Source: Botryococcus braunii
Taxonomy: Eukaryota > Chlorophyta > Trebouxiophyceae
DNA: 27,331 bases
Direction of reading: 5' to 3'
NCBI GenBank assembly: GCA_002005505.1
Contig: KV908611.1
Coordinates: forward strand, 164,361 to 191,691
Both the position numbers and the translations under genes were made by a program. Below, in pieces: positions 1 to 10,187 of this stretch (positions are counted from its first letter, which is position 1; every line of letters begins with the position of its first letter). Below the pieces are notes generated by a model. That model was not told where the DNA came from and did not search any database. It saw only the letters and a list, made by a program, of their open reading frames with translations.

Positions 1-400
1 CTTGGATGCCCTCTGGGGAGGCTCATAATAGGGACGCGCGGATAACGCCATGCACGCGCAAGAGATCCAAGGCAGGCATATAATAATGCCACCGATTCAG
101 TTCAGCTCCGTGGAGATGCGGTGTAGCTCCCAAGTCCGGAAGCTGTCCATACGCCCTCTAAATCACCCGGAAAGATGGGATTTTGCGGCGTGGCCCCCCA
201 CCCCATACGTTGCTGATTTTCCACTTTGACTTTGTGCCACCAGCTTGCCCAACCTTGTGAACACAGCGCCTGCACCGTTCCACACACCCTCGTAACCATC
301 ATCACTCATAACAGTTCATGCATACCCCCATACCAATGCCCACGCTTGCGCGCGTTGAACTCTCTTCCTTTTCACTCCCCGCTCTCTCTCTCTCGATCGT

Positions 401-460
401 CGTGCGTGTGCGTGTGTGGGTGTGTCTATGTGTGTGTGCATGTGTATATGTGTGTCTGTG
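401..460. repeat. GT-rich microsatellite
   Basis: An imperfect alternating GT/TG tract interrupted by C and A, preceded by a short CT run at 382-394. It is simple-sequence DNA with no coding signal. Confidence 0.8.
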
Positions 461-578
461 ACTACACCACCCCCTCTACTACCCCACTCCCACCACATAC
501 TACAGCACCCACCCGAAACATACTACAGCCCCCGAATATATATGAATACCATCAAACACATTGTTGTATCTCTGCGTG

Positions 579-724
<146 letters not shown>

Positions 725-769
725 AGGGTCAAGTGGTTTAGGTGCGCACCTGTCTTCCCTCATTCATCG

Positions 770-1110
770 CTACCCGACGAGCTTTTTGCCATTCTTCCGA
801 ATCGTTCCTTCCTCCACCAAGTTGTGATACATGGGGTACACCCCCAGGTCGCTGAACCTGCACACCCACACCCTCCACCCATTCATCTTTTCCTCCATTG
901 TCAGTCCTCACATCCGCTCTTCTCATCATCCTCACTCACATTCTCCCATTCCAACTTTGCCGATCCCAGCATTCCAAGTGCATCTCACCTGTCCTCCACA
1001 ATAAGCTTCCCATCTTCCCACCACCGATTATGGAACTCCAATTTCTGCCCCAGCTGGCACGCAAGACCCCCTGTCTTCCGGTCTGCGCTCATAATAATAC
1101 CACCTCCACC
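770..1110 (-). CDS. Possible exon fragments of an unrecognised gene
   Basis: Two minus-strand stretches read like normal-composition protein. The first runs leftward to 989 in the frame whose open reading ends at 985 and contains the peptide KLEFHNRWWEDGKLIVED. It is followed at 988 by a donor-like G|GTGAGA. The second runs from an ATG at 898 to a stop at 770-772 and encodes 42 residues including DLGVYPMYHNLVEEGTIRKN. Neither was recognised. The purine-rich minus strand fits a minus-strand gene. Exon limits are guesses and this could be an old pseudogene. Confidence 0.25.
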
Positions 1111-1530
1111 GTTGAACCTGCAGCACAACGGCCGCCCTGCATCATCGCCCACTCCGCCGAGCCTCCTCCACTTCCGCGACATGCATCTCGCATTTACTGC
1201 ACCCCCACATCCTTCCACCCACCCCTTGCTTCTCAACCAGCCACATCCACACAGCGCAGGCGTACAGATCACTGCGTGTCCCACCTGCACGACTCTCTCC
1301 TCTCCAGAGTGTTAACCACAGCACTGTGTTCACAGGGCCTGTGGACCTCTGCAACGCACTCAACGTGCGCGTGTATGGCGGATGGTATTCGAACTCTGGG
1401 ATCGCTTCAATCACGGGGCCATCCCCCGCTCTTTTACTCACCGTCAAGACAAAACCAGTCCTTCCCACGGCCCTGCTCCCCCAAGACGTATATGTCATCT
1501 TCTCATGTTCCCTGCTTCACACATGCTCAC
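1111..1530 (-). other. Intervening sequence with weak coding traces
   Basis: This lies between two stronger exon-like stretches on the minus strand. Around 1430-1490 a short frame reads IYVLGEQGRGKDWFCLDG and ends at a GTGAGT donor-like site. A further frame near 1320-1420 contains AIPEFEYHPPYTRTL. These are suggestive only. No start, stop or family can be assigned. Confidence 0.2.
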
Positions 1531-1920
1531 CTATCTACACCAAAACCTCCAGCATCCATCGCACCTCGGACAGCCATCTTTCTCCACAACCACATTCCCC
1601 AGCCTGTAACAGTCTCTACTTCTGTATCTCAACGAACGCGGTAATTTCGCCCGCACATCTTCACGGTACTCTCCAGCAGGTACATGAAAGGCAATGCAGT
1701 TTCCAAACCTGTCCCCCAAGACGTATATGGCTGGCCTCTTCAGATCATCCACATACAACTCTTCAGACCCGACCCAATAATCACAGCTCCAATTTGGAGC
1801 GCTGTTCCCGGGCTCGGAATACATGTGGCTGTCGACAAACGCAATTTCCACCGCCACTTTCACTCCGCTCTCCTTCAACTCCCTCAGGTCCGTCACTACC
1901 CTCTCCACACTGCCTCCTGC
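1531..1920 (-). CDS. Possible exon of an unrecognised gene
   Basis: The minus-strand frame is open from 1920 (stop TGA at 1921-1923) to 1531. Just before 1918 it has an AG acceptor-like site. The translation has balanced composition, including VKVAVEIAFVDSHMYSEPGN, WVGSEELYVDDLKRPAIYVL and then GDRFGNCIAFHVPAGEYRED. There is no ATG at the left edge (a GTG is at 1908), so it is more likely an internal exon than a whole gene. The motif IYVLG is echoed by a second short frame near 1490. I do not recognise the family and assign no function. Confidence 0.3.
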   Translation of the reverse strand, partial: AGGSVERVVTDLRELKESGVKVAVEIAFVDSHMYSEPGNSAPNWSCDYWVGSEELYVDDLKRPAIYVLGDRFGNCIAFHVPAGEYREDVRAKLPRSLRYRSRDCYRLGNVVVEKDGCPRCDGCWRFWCR

Positions 1921-2483
1921 TCAACAATCCCGTCCCTTCTTCACCTCCTTCTCACGCTTTCATTTACTTCGATTCATAACTCTCTAGCCCTTCCCATCCA
2001 TCCCTCGCATCCCCTCACCTGCTTTCGCATCTCTGCCGATGCCAACCTTCGATTTCTTCCTGTATTCCGCTCTCTCTTTTCTTTCGCTCACACGTTCTCG
2101 ATCTTCATACCGTTTCTGGTTTGTCATCCTTGTCTCCATATATGTTATTCTCCTTACTGGCCTTCCTTAACTACATATGGGCCAATACTTTACAGCCCGG
2201 CTTCCCCTCGACACTTTCCCCTCGATCTCTACAAACGTTTCTGTCGCAACAACACCTTCAAACGCTTCACAAATTTGTAACTAGCGCATTGCAAAACTAC
2301 CTCACTCTCCCAACTGCTAAGCGACTCTAGTTGGCTACATATTGAACGCTCATTGTCCTGCCGTCTTCTTTACCCATACTGCCTCGCCCTTCCCTGTCAT
2401 CTGCCTTTTCCGCCTTCCATTGCGCCTGCCTTTTGCCGGAATTGGGGGCAGGTTCCGCCAATCCTCCAAAGGGGATGGCCTTA
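1921..2483. other. Unassigned flank up to the copia-A breakpoint
   Basis: C/T-rich + strand with no convincing reading frame, RNA gene or element terminus. It ends where similarity to the copia-A LTR starts at 2484, so the boundary is a truncation or rearrangement breakpoint rather than a normal LTR edge. Confidence 0.4.
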
Positions 2484-3000
2484 TGTTTTTTAAGTACGAT
2501 CGGTTATTTTGCGAATGAGTCGACGAGGCCGATCGACAAGGCGTAGAAGTATTTCTGTCCATAAGTGTCGACGGAGCTGATCGACTGGGCCGATCGACGC
2601 GGCATATAGCATTCTGGCAAGTAGTATTCTGTCAATAGGAATCTGTTTTGCACGGAACAACGATTCTAGGTGGATAAAGGGGTAGAGACAGAGTCGTATC
2701 CTCAGACATTCGATTGCTGTCTCCGGTGCCTCAAGTCGGACCTCTGTATTTCCGTTTGGCACCGTCCTTTGCCTGCATTAACTCAGCTGTCGCTTGCTAT
2801 GCAGGTGTGTTTAGTTGTTTCGAGCTTTATTGTATAGTTTGATATATGTAATAGACATTCGATTGCTGTCTCCGGTGCCTCAAGTCGGACCTCTGTATTT
2901 CCGTTTGGCACCGTCCTTTGCTTGCATTAACTCAGCTGTCGCTTGCTATGCAGGAATCCTGAAACTGTTTTTGATCAAATCGACATCAAATAATCGAATA
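2484..3000 (+). repeat. Copia-A copy 1, 5' LTR (5'-truncated)
   Basis: These 517 bp match 17394-17909 with roughly five substitutions plus a T-run length change. The right edge is set by divergence after the shared ...AATCGAATA: here a PBS-like TGGTATC follows, while at 17910 unrelated sequence follows. Similarity stops abruptly at 2484, whereas the other copy continues leftward, so this LTR has lost its 5' part. The LTR ends in TA rather than the usual CA. An alternative is that LTRs really start at TGTTTTT (2484), but nothing PPT-like precedes that point in the other copy. Confidence 0.7.
2704..2954 (+). repeat. Internal 102-bp duplication in the copia-A LTR
   Basis: A 102-bp unit occurs at 2704-2805 and again at 2853-2954 with one difference, separated by 47 bp that include a GATATATG A/T stretch. 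The same pair occurs in the other LTR at 17613-17714 and 17762-17863, so it belongs to the family and is not a local accident. Duplicated LTR segments often act as promoter or enhancer modules; that role is inferred here. Confidence 0.9.
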
Positions 3001-3013
3001 TGGTATCGGCGAC
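3001..3013 (+). promoter_or_regulatory. Copia-A primer-binding site (candidate)
   Basis: TGGTATCGGCGAC directly abuts the 5' LTR. Its first seven bases are the complement of a tRNA 3' end of the form GATACCA, as found in plant-type initiator Met tRNA. The following bases do not continue that match, so the exact primer tRNA is unknown. A stem (TATC/GATA plus GACACC/GGTGTC with a 3-nt bulge and GTTT loop) spans 3004-3030. Confidence 0.55.
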
Positions 3014-3351
3014 ACCGTTTGGTGTCGATACTGGTCACTGCTCCCGCCAGCAGCGAGGAGAATAATACGCATACAACTATTTGCAAGCTTCAGCAAGTCT
3101 CCAGAAATTCTCGCCCATTTCTCTGATTTCAACGTAGTTGTTTGTAGTGTCTTGGGTTGAACGATCGCTTGGAACTTCGGGTTGCTGGATTGTCTCTCTG
3201 GAAAGGCACTTGTGTTGATCTAGTAGTGAGAGACAATTGGATGTATTGGCTGTTGGGATCTGGTGGTTGTGGAATATCTGTTTAAAGTGCAAGCAAGTTT
3301 GTTTTCCTTTTAATCTTTCTTTGCCAGTTGCCCGTCAAGGCTTCTGGAATA
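3014..3351 (+). other. Copia-A copy 1 leader
   Basis: Untranslated leader between the PBS and the Gag start. It is matched on the minus strand by the last part of the window (about 27098-27331), which belongs to copia-A copy 2. It presumably carries packaging signals; none can be pointed to. Confidence 0.6.
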
Positions 3352-6300
3352 ATGTCACAGACAGAATCACAAGATGAAGGATTCAATGTCAGTTTGAGAT
3401 AGAACCTGCCAGCCCAATGGGCAGGAATGTCTTTAGGAATCCTACCTATGATGCAGAAGCAGTCACTGATTCTGTGTCACATGTTACAGGGGTCCTCAAT
3501 GGAATGCAGCAGCAAACTGATGAGGGTCTACAAAGACCACAGGGAGACTCAGAATGGGAAGCATGGGGATATGATCCACAGACTCAAAACATACCTCTAA
3601 ACCCTGCTTTCTCAAGACGAGACAACCTTGGTACCTTTGTACCTGCTCAGCAAGCTGCTGCATCTCCTGCCCCTATGTCTTCTAGAGTGCTAGGCTTTCA
3701 AACAAATTTGCCTGCCTCTAGACCTGTCTTAAGCCCTTTGTTTGGGATACCTAGGACTGCAGTCAGGATCCCTGTGAGGCCTACACACTTACCTGTACCT
3801 AGTGCACCACTGGCAGGTGCACCAGTCAATGTTTCCTCATTCATGACAAGTGTACCACACACAGGTATTATGCTGCTTTCAGGAAACATAAATCAGGCAA
3901 GTACAGCATCAGGTACTACAGTAGTGCATGTTCCCTTGGCAACTGGTGGCACAATGCCAATCAGTTTGCCCATATCCACAATCTTAAACTCTATTGCACC
4001 AACTGTTCAAAGTGTGAGTGCTACACAGGGAACTGCTGCACAGTCAACGGCACAAGTGTCTGCCCCACCTCCTCCACCTCCACCAGGTGGTGGGCCTCCT
4101 TATAGTGGTCCACCAGGAGGTGGTGGCTGGCCTCCAAATCCACCAGGGGGTTCTTCCTTAGGCCCTCCCTGGTTTAGTGGTGTACCTGGCAGTTGGGGTA
4201 TGGTGAATTCCAACCCCTATGGTTACAGTGGGTATCCCTTCATGAAGTTCAATTCTCCTTCTCAAAGGCTTACTCCAAAGTTAGAGCCCCTGAAACTTAA
4301 TGATGATAACTGGGTCATATGGTCTAGATATGTTCATGCAATGCTTATAGAGATGGGGGTAGAATACTGTATTCTTCATGACATGAGAGGTTATTTAGAT
4401 GATTATAAGGCCCAGAGCATTATAACACAGTCTTGTTCAGAGGAGTATCAAATACAAATCTCTGATCATTTGTCTGCCTACTCTATGTGGGACTACTTGA
4501 TGGCCTTATTTGTTACAAAAGCAAATGGCAAAATCATATCTCTCCAGGAAGAGTCCCGCACCTTCAAGATGCATACAAATGAGAAACCTTTCTCATATGT
4601 GTTAAGGGGTAGAAAAATAGCCAACACAATTAAAAGCTTAGGACATGAGTTCAGTGACCTCTCACTCTGCACTATGCTTTTAAATGGACTCCCTGAGGAG
4701 TATAATATACATAAGCAGGTTCAACAATCTATTATAGTGTCCAATCCTGATGTGAATCTGCTACAACACTCTTTAGAGCTGGCACATATGCAGATAGTGA
4801 ATAAGAAACTCCAAACCCCACCACCTAAAAACAACACCTTTAACCAGAAGTCCTCTCCTGGTCAAGGTTACAACCTTAAGTATAAGGCACCAAATTCTCC
4901 TACTTCAAATGCTGTAGAGAAAGGTGCTAATCAAGGTGGTGGTGGGCAGAGTGGTAAAACAGCCTTCCAACAGATAGGGAGGCCTTTACCATTTTGCAGG
5001 TACTGCAAGCAGGATGGACACAGCATAGAGACCTGCCCAAAGTTGGAGGGGAAGAGAGTTAGCTTTGCTTCTCCACCAAAGCAGAGCCACTGCACACAGC
5101 TATATACAGTTTGCTCTGAACCCTCTATTTCTGGTTGGCTGATAGATTCTGGTTCAACAGATCATATTTCCCCTGACTGTGAGAATATGATGAATTATGT
5201 CAAGTATGATAAACCAGATATCCTGATAGTAGCAAATGGTGGTAGGGAGGAAATCATTGGTGAGGGTACTGTGCAGGTCTTCCTGGAAACAGGAAACTCT
5301 CTTTACCTGTACAATGTTAAACATGTACCCTCAGCTAAAAAGCGTTTATTGTCTGTAGGGAAGGCCTATCATGATGGGTTAGATGTTCATATAAATGGCA
5401 TTCACTGTCACCTTACAGATTCAAATGGTGATCTTGTGGGCATTGCTGAACATGTATACCCTTATCAGTGGCTCACAGACCTTTCTATACAAAACAGTGT
5501 TCCCCTACCAGTGTCAAATGAAAAGACACAGTGCAACCATACAAAGGTGGATGTAGATCTGGTAAACATATGGCATCAGCGTTTTGGTCATCTCTCTGCT
5601 CAAAACTTGCAAAGGTTGAGCAGGGAGAAAATGGTAGAAGGCTTAAAACTCCCATCAGGTGACCTATCCAAGTGCATTGGTCATCAAGGTACTTGCGATG
5701 CCTGTATGCATGGGAGGCAGACAGCCTCACCATTTAAATCAACCCAAAATACTTCTTCAAAACCTCTTGAAGTCATTCACATGGACCTAATGGGCCCCAT
5801 AGATCTTGAAACTCCTGAAGGATACAAGTATGCCCTTGTCATTTTGGATGAGTTCACAGAGTACTCATTTGTTGTTCTGATTAAATCTAAGAGTGATGCA
5901 GCAAAAGAAGCTACATACATTCTCACAGCTTTGCAAAACCAGCAAGAATGTAAAGTACAATTTATCAGAACAGATAATGGTACTGAGTTCAATGGGTTGT
6001 TCAAATTCTGTAGGGAGCATGGGGCAGTTCACCAGAAGACTGCCCCATATGCACATCAGCAGAATGGGAAAATAGAGAGGCTCAACCGTACGCTACAGGA
6101 GAAAGCAAGGTGTTTGCTAGCTGCCTCAGGTTTATCATCTGAAAACTGGGGTGAAGCTCTTCTTACTTCAAATTATGTTAGAAATATGTCTCCTGTTAAG
6201 CACTTGAGCAAAACCCCATTTGAAATGATGCATGGAAAGGCTCCCAATGTTTCACATCTCAGAATCTTTGGCTCCAAATGTTTTCTCCTTCTTCCTAAGT

Positions 6301-8574
6301 CAAAGAGGGGAGGGAAATTTGAGCCTGTCAGTGCTGAGGGTATCTTTGTAGGTTATGATGGCCTTAGCAAGAACTACAAAGTTCTTGTTGATGGAAAGAT
6401 TGATGTTTACGGCAGAGAATATGTCAAATTCTCTGAACATGCTGTTCATGATCTGCCTGAAGCATTGGCTGATGACGATGAGGATGACACTTGCCCATCA
6501 CTAGTGAGTGTCTCTGATTCTGACTCAGAAGATGGACATTCTGATGATGGTGATAACACTGAGCAAATGCCTGATGTCTCTTCTGCATTAGATATCCCAG
6601 AAATTAGCTTAGAGCTAGATCAGGGTACTACACTAGTTAGTGCTGGAGAGCAAACGGGAAAGGATCAGGACCACTTTGGTCTTGATCCTAGTGGGACTAA
6701 GCATGGTGAAAGTGCAGCCGCGGGAAGTACGGACGCTTTAGATCCAGAACCCTGTTACACAAGTGCTGCAAGTCCGCGCCCACTTAAGGGTGTTCCACAA
6801 GCGACTATCCATGGAATGAGTGGGGGGAGTGTCCCAGACCCCCATTTAGAACTTGGAGTAGACCAGGATGTGGTCCCTAAGCCTCCAGCAGGTGGTTTCA
6901 GCAGTAAGTATCCAGTTGGGAACAGGAAAAATACAGAAACACATCCCTGGTGGTCTGGTGCACACACTACAGAAACCCAAACCTCTTTCCTTGGATATGT
7001 TCAAGTCCAAAGAGACACAATATATGTTGAACCTGTCACCTACTTTCAAGCTATCAACTCTCCTGAAGCTGAAAAACGGTTGGATGCCATGAAAGATGAA
7101 ATGCAGTCTCTCTCTGCTCTTGGCACCTGGACATATGTGGAAGTTTCAGATGCACAACGCAAAAAGGCCCTCCCTGTCAAATGGGTCTACAAAATAAAAC
7201 TCACTGAAACAGGGGAGGTGGATAGATTTAAAGCAAGACGGGTAGCAAAGGGTTTCAAACAGATATATGGCATAGATTACACTGAAGTCTATGCCCCTGT
7301 GTCTAAACATACCACACTAAGGTACCTGTTGGCGAAGGCTGTGAACAGGGACATGCATGTGCATCAGATGGATGTCAGCACAGCCTTCCTACATGGGAAA
7401 TTAGCAGAGGAAATTTATGTGCAGCAACCGGAGGGTTTTCATGTAGGTGGAACCAATACTGTTTGCAAGCTGCACAAGGCCCTCTATGGACTCAAGCAGG
7501 CGCCCAAGGCTTGGTATGACACTATCAGCCATGTCCTTGTGAGTTCAGGTTTTACTATTTCAGATGCTGATCCATCCCTATTCATCCTGAACAAGTCAGA
7601 GGGGTCTGTAGTCTATCCTGTATGTTGATGACATACTATTACTATCACAGAGCATGTCTGTCATAACAGAAGTCAAATCACTTATGTCCAGTCATTTCAG
7701 CATAAAGGACTAAGGGGAGGCAAAACACTTTCTAGGCATGCAAATAAAACAAGAGAGAGATGCAAATGGTGCTTTGTTGTCAATTACACTCTCAAATGAG
7801 AAGTTGATCAGTGACATGCTTGAGAGTTTCGATTTAAAAGGGGATAAGCCCAAATCTACTCCCCTCGATAGATCAATGAAACTCAAAAAGGGAGAAGGCA
7901 AACCACTTCCCCAAAACAACAGATATAGGGAACTGGTTGGGGGTGTTCTTTACTTGTCAAACACTACCAGACCAGACATTTCCTACTCTGCTTCTCTCCT
8001 AGCAAGATTCTCAAACTCCCCGACTTCTATTCACTGGGGGGCTGGGATTCATCTGCTCCAGTATCTGTCAGGGACCAAGGAGTTAGGTCTCAAATGGGAA
8101 AGGAGCAAGGGAGGGATCATTGGATATGTTGATTCAGACTTTGCAGGGGATCTGGATGGGTACAGATCCACCTCTGGTTTTATCTTCATGTCTGATGGCA
8201 CGGCTATCTCTTGGGGTAGCAAACTCCAAAAGCTGGCTGCCCTGTCAACTGTTGAGGCTGAATTCATAGCAATGAGCACTGGTGTCCAGGAGGCACTTTG
8301 GCTGTCCAAGTTGGTGCAGGATGTTGGAGAGGATCTGGGAGCTGCAGTCATACTCTCAGATAATACTGGAGCCCTGGCCAACATTAGAGGCATACCCATT
8401 TCAACAAGGACGAAGCACATTGGAGTCCGCTATCACAGAGTCAGGGGTGAAGTGGTCAAGGGGAACATTGATCCTCAATACATCCACACATCAGAAAATG
8501 TTGCTGATATGTTCACCAAAATTCTACCAAAAGCCTCATTTGTTAAGTTCAGGGAGATGGCAGGAATGAAATGA
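3352..8574 (+). pseudogene. Copia-A copy 1 Gag-Pol polyprotein, broken
   Basis: Ty1/copia polyprotein in the order Gag, protease, integrase, RT, RNase H. Motifs visible: CCHC zinc knuckle (codons 4995-5036), protease DSGS (Asp at 5145), integrase HHCC zinc finger (5574-5705) and DDE residues (Asp 5784, Asp 5973, Glu 6075), RT YGLKQAP and YVDD (7621-7632), and RNase H VDSDFAGD in the last frame (7738-8574). Gag is proline/glycine-rich, and an acidic Asp/Ser linker lies between integrase and RT. Three lesions: a 1-nt loss near 3394 relative to copy 2, so the ATG at 3352 hits a stop at 3400; a frameshift between about 7600 and 7620, immediately before YVDD; and a TAA at 7711-7713 where relatives have Leu. 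A long frame remains open from 3417 to 7628. The copy cannot make full-length Pol. Confidence 0.93.
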
Positions 8575-8668
8575 TTTTTTTTTGTGCTTTTGACTATCAA
8601 GATAAATCAGACACCCTGCGCATCAACAGATACTCCCCACCATAAACCCACCTTGAAGAAGGGGGAGA
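8575..8668 (+). other. Copia-A copy 1 3' UTR with polypurine tract
   Basis: A short 3' UTR ends in the purine run GAAGAAGGGGGAGA (8655-8668) followed by TG, the arrangement expected for a PPT abutting a 3' LTR. A second, weaker PPT-like run (GAGGGGAGG, 8845-8853) precedes TGTTGG, so the LTR start could instead be 8854. Confidence 0.55.
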
Positions 8669-9088
8669 TGACACCGCACCCAATAAAAAAGAGGGGGGGT
8701 CATTTGGTGGCTGGATGTCAAGGGGTTTGTGGCTGACACGGTTTGGAGCACCGAGCCATGGCAACATCTGATGATTTTCTTGATGCTCATTAGCCTTAAA
8801 ATGTTACCAGTTAATGAATTGCATAAAAGTTTCATACTTCACATGAGGGGAGGTGTTGGCAAAGACATCTTTTATTGGACATATAATGTCTTAGCATAAG
8901 TTGCATGTTCGTATGAACCTTAGTTTATGGCCCTACAATAATGAACAGTTATCTTACTAGGCAAAAAATTGGGTCTTTCCGTAAAATCCGGAGGTTCTTA
9001 GAGATACGGATGTTTTAGGACGACAACGGATGTTTCGGACTCTTGTTGATTCGGTCGATTTCGAAGTACGAGTCGATCGGCCACGTAC
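8669..9088 (+). repeat. Copia-A copy 1, 3' LTR left part (start uncertain)
   Basis: From the PPT to the left edge of the DIRS element. Its continuation lies across that insertion at 17370-17909. The 5' LTR has lost this part, so there is no second copy to fix the start: 8669 or 8854. The interruption is inferred because 17394-17909 matches the 5' LTR in the same orientation. Confidence 0.55.
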
Positions 9089-9332
9089 AATTCCATTGCC
9101 ACGGGAGGGCTAGTAAACCCCCAGAAGGATTGACTAATGGCGAACAAGCACGTGACTCCAGATCACGAATGGACAATCAAGGATATTTCAGGTGAAACAA
9201 CGGGGGAACAGGCTAGTTGATATAGAAAACCAAAGGCTAGGATTCAAACAAGCAACTGAGGAAACCATTAGGTGGGTCCCTCCCTCTTGACTGATATACC
9301 CGGGGGACGGGTGGCTCTACGCACCTTCATTG
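9089..9332 (+). repeat. DIRS split direct repeat A1
   Basis: 244 bp, identical by eye to A2 (16978-17221). Its left edge is where similarity to A2 begins (AATTCCATTGCC); its right edge is after CACCTTCATTG. It forms the left terminus of the element. Confidence 0.92.
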
Positions 9333-9392
9333 TTGTTAGTGGCCGTCGCCACTGGTTTTGGTAATATAAGACGATAGTGCGAGTTTCGAAGC

Positions 9393-10038
9393 ATGGAGTT
9401 TGGTGCCAGAGCACCTGGGAGGTTTTCAGGGCAGTTCGAAGCCTGGGCAGCGAACTTAGAGGCCCCAGACGAGCTTGGGGTGCAAGCCCCGTCGAGTAAG
9501 ACGTTATGTAGCGTGCTGTTAAGCAGGGAGGGAACCCCACATAAGCTTTACGAGGTGGCAGCGGTTCATTTCGGCGACATTGATGCTCTGACGCAAAAAC
9601 CAGTTTGTGAAGTTAGTCTGTAAGACGGCGGTTCGGTCCCCAGGGGACGCTCCGCACACTGTGGTTGTGGTGCATACTAGTCTGGTCAGCGCAGGTCGCG
9701 AATACTCTGAGGCTGTGCTTAAAAACCCAGATGCAGTAGCCCAGTTTGATCCTGAGAGGGTGCTACTGACGCCTCCATCAATATTCGACAAGCTAGACCG
9801 GGTTTTTGTCACAAAGATAGAACCGCCGGCAGTGTGGGTGGTATACAGCGCACAAATTGCCAGACAAAGTCTTGGTTCGCCGCCAGCGAAGATAACAAAA
9901 AAGGTAAAAACCAAAGAAAAAATCGAAGGCACAAGCAAGAGATCAAGAAGCCGCTCAAGCAGTGCGTCTTCGTCACAGTCCAAAGAGGTCAAAAAGAAGC
10001 CTCGAACTGAAGCAGAGAAAGTGGCCCAAGTCAACAAG
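9393..10038 (+). CDS. DIRS ORF1 (Gag-like), first exon(s), frame-disrupted
   Basis: An ATG at 9393 opens a 76-codon frame ending at 9623. A second frame, open from 9592, runs to the donor at 10039. The two overlap at 9592-9623 and are offset by one base, so a frameshift (mutation, programmed, or unseen splicing) lies there. The second part encodes a Val-rich segment followed by a basic/serine tail with Lys-Lys-Val-Lys and RSRSRSSSASSSQ, compatible with nucleic-acid binding or nuclear import. No family motif is visible; the Gag assignment rests on its place ahead of pol in the element. Confidence 0.55.
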
Positions 10039-10118
10039 GTAAGTTATTTTTAAGCACGGCAATTTCGGTTGGCTGAGGATTGTGTTATTTTGGCCCAAGG
10101 GCATGATTGATTGTGCAG
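10039..10118 (+). other. Predicted intron in DIRS ORF1
   Basis: The consensus donor AAG|GTAAGT at 10039 falls on a codon boundary of the upstream frame. A TTGTGCAG acceptor ends at 10118. After joining, the frame stays open for 22 codons to a TGA at 10185. A second acceptor ending at 10170 (TATTCCAG) followed by a donor-like GTAAGG at about 10199 gives an alternative small exon. Splicing is inferred only. Confidence 0.5.
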
Positions 10119-10187
10119 CTGCAAGAAGTTAAACCTGTGTGGCATGCTAACGCTGTGAGACCTATTCCAGGGGAGCAAGGGACCTGA

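Noticed and set aside
2484..3000. An independent short element (SINE or MITE) present twice
   Set aside because: It abuts a PBS-like TGGTATC and the copia leader on one side, and its second copy is in the same orientation after the copia PPT side, so an LTR explains it better.
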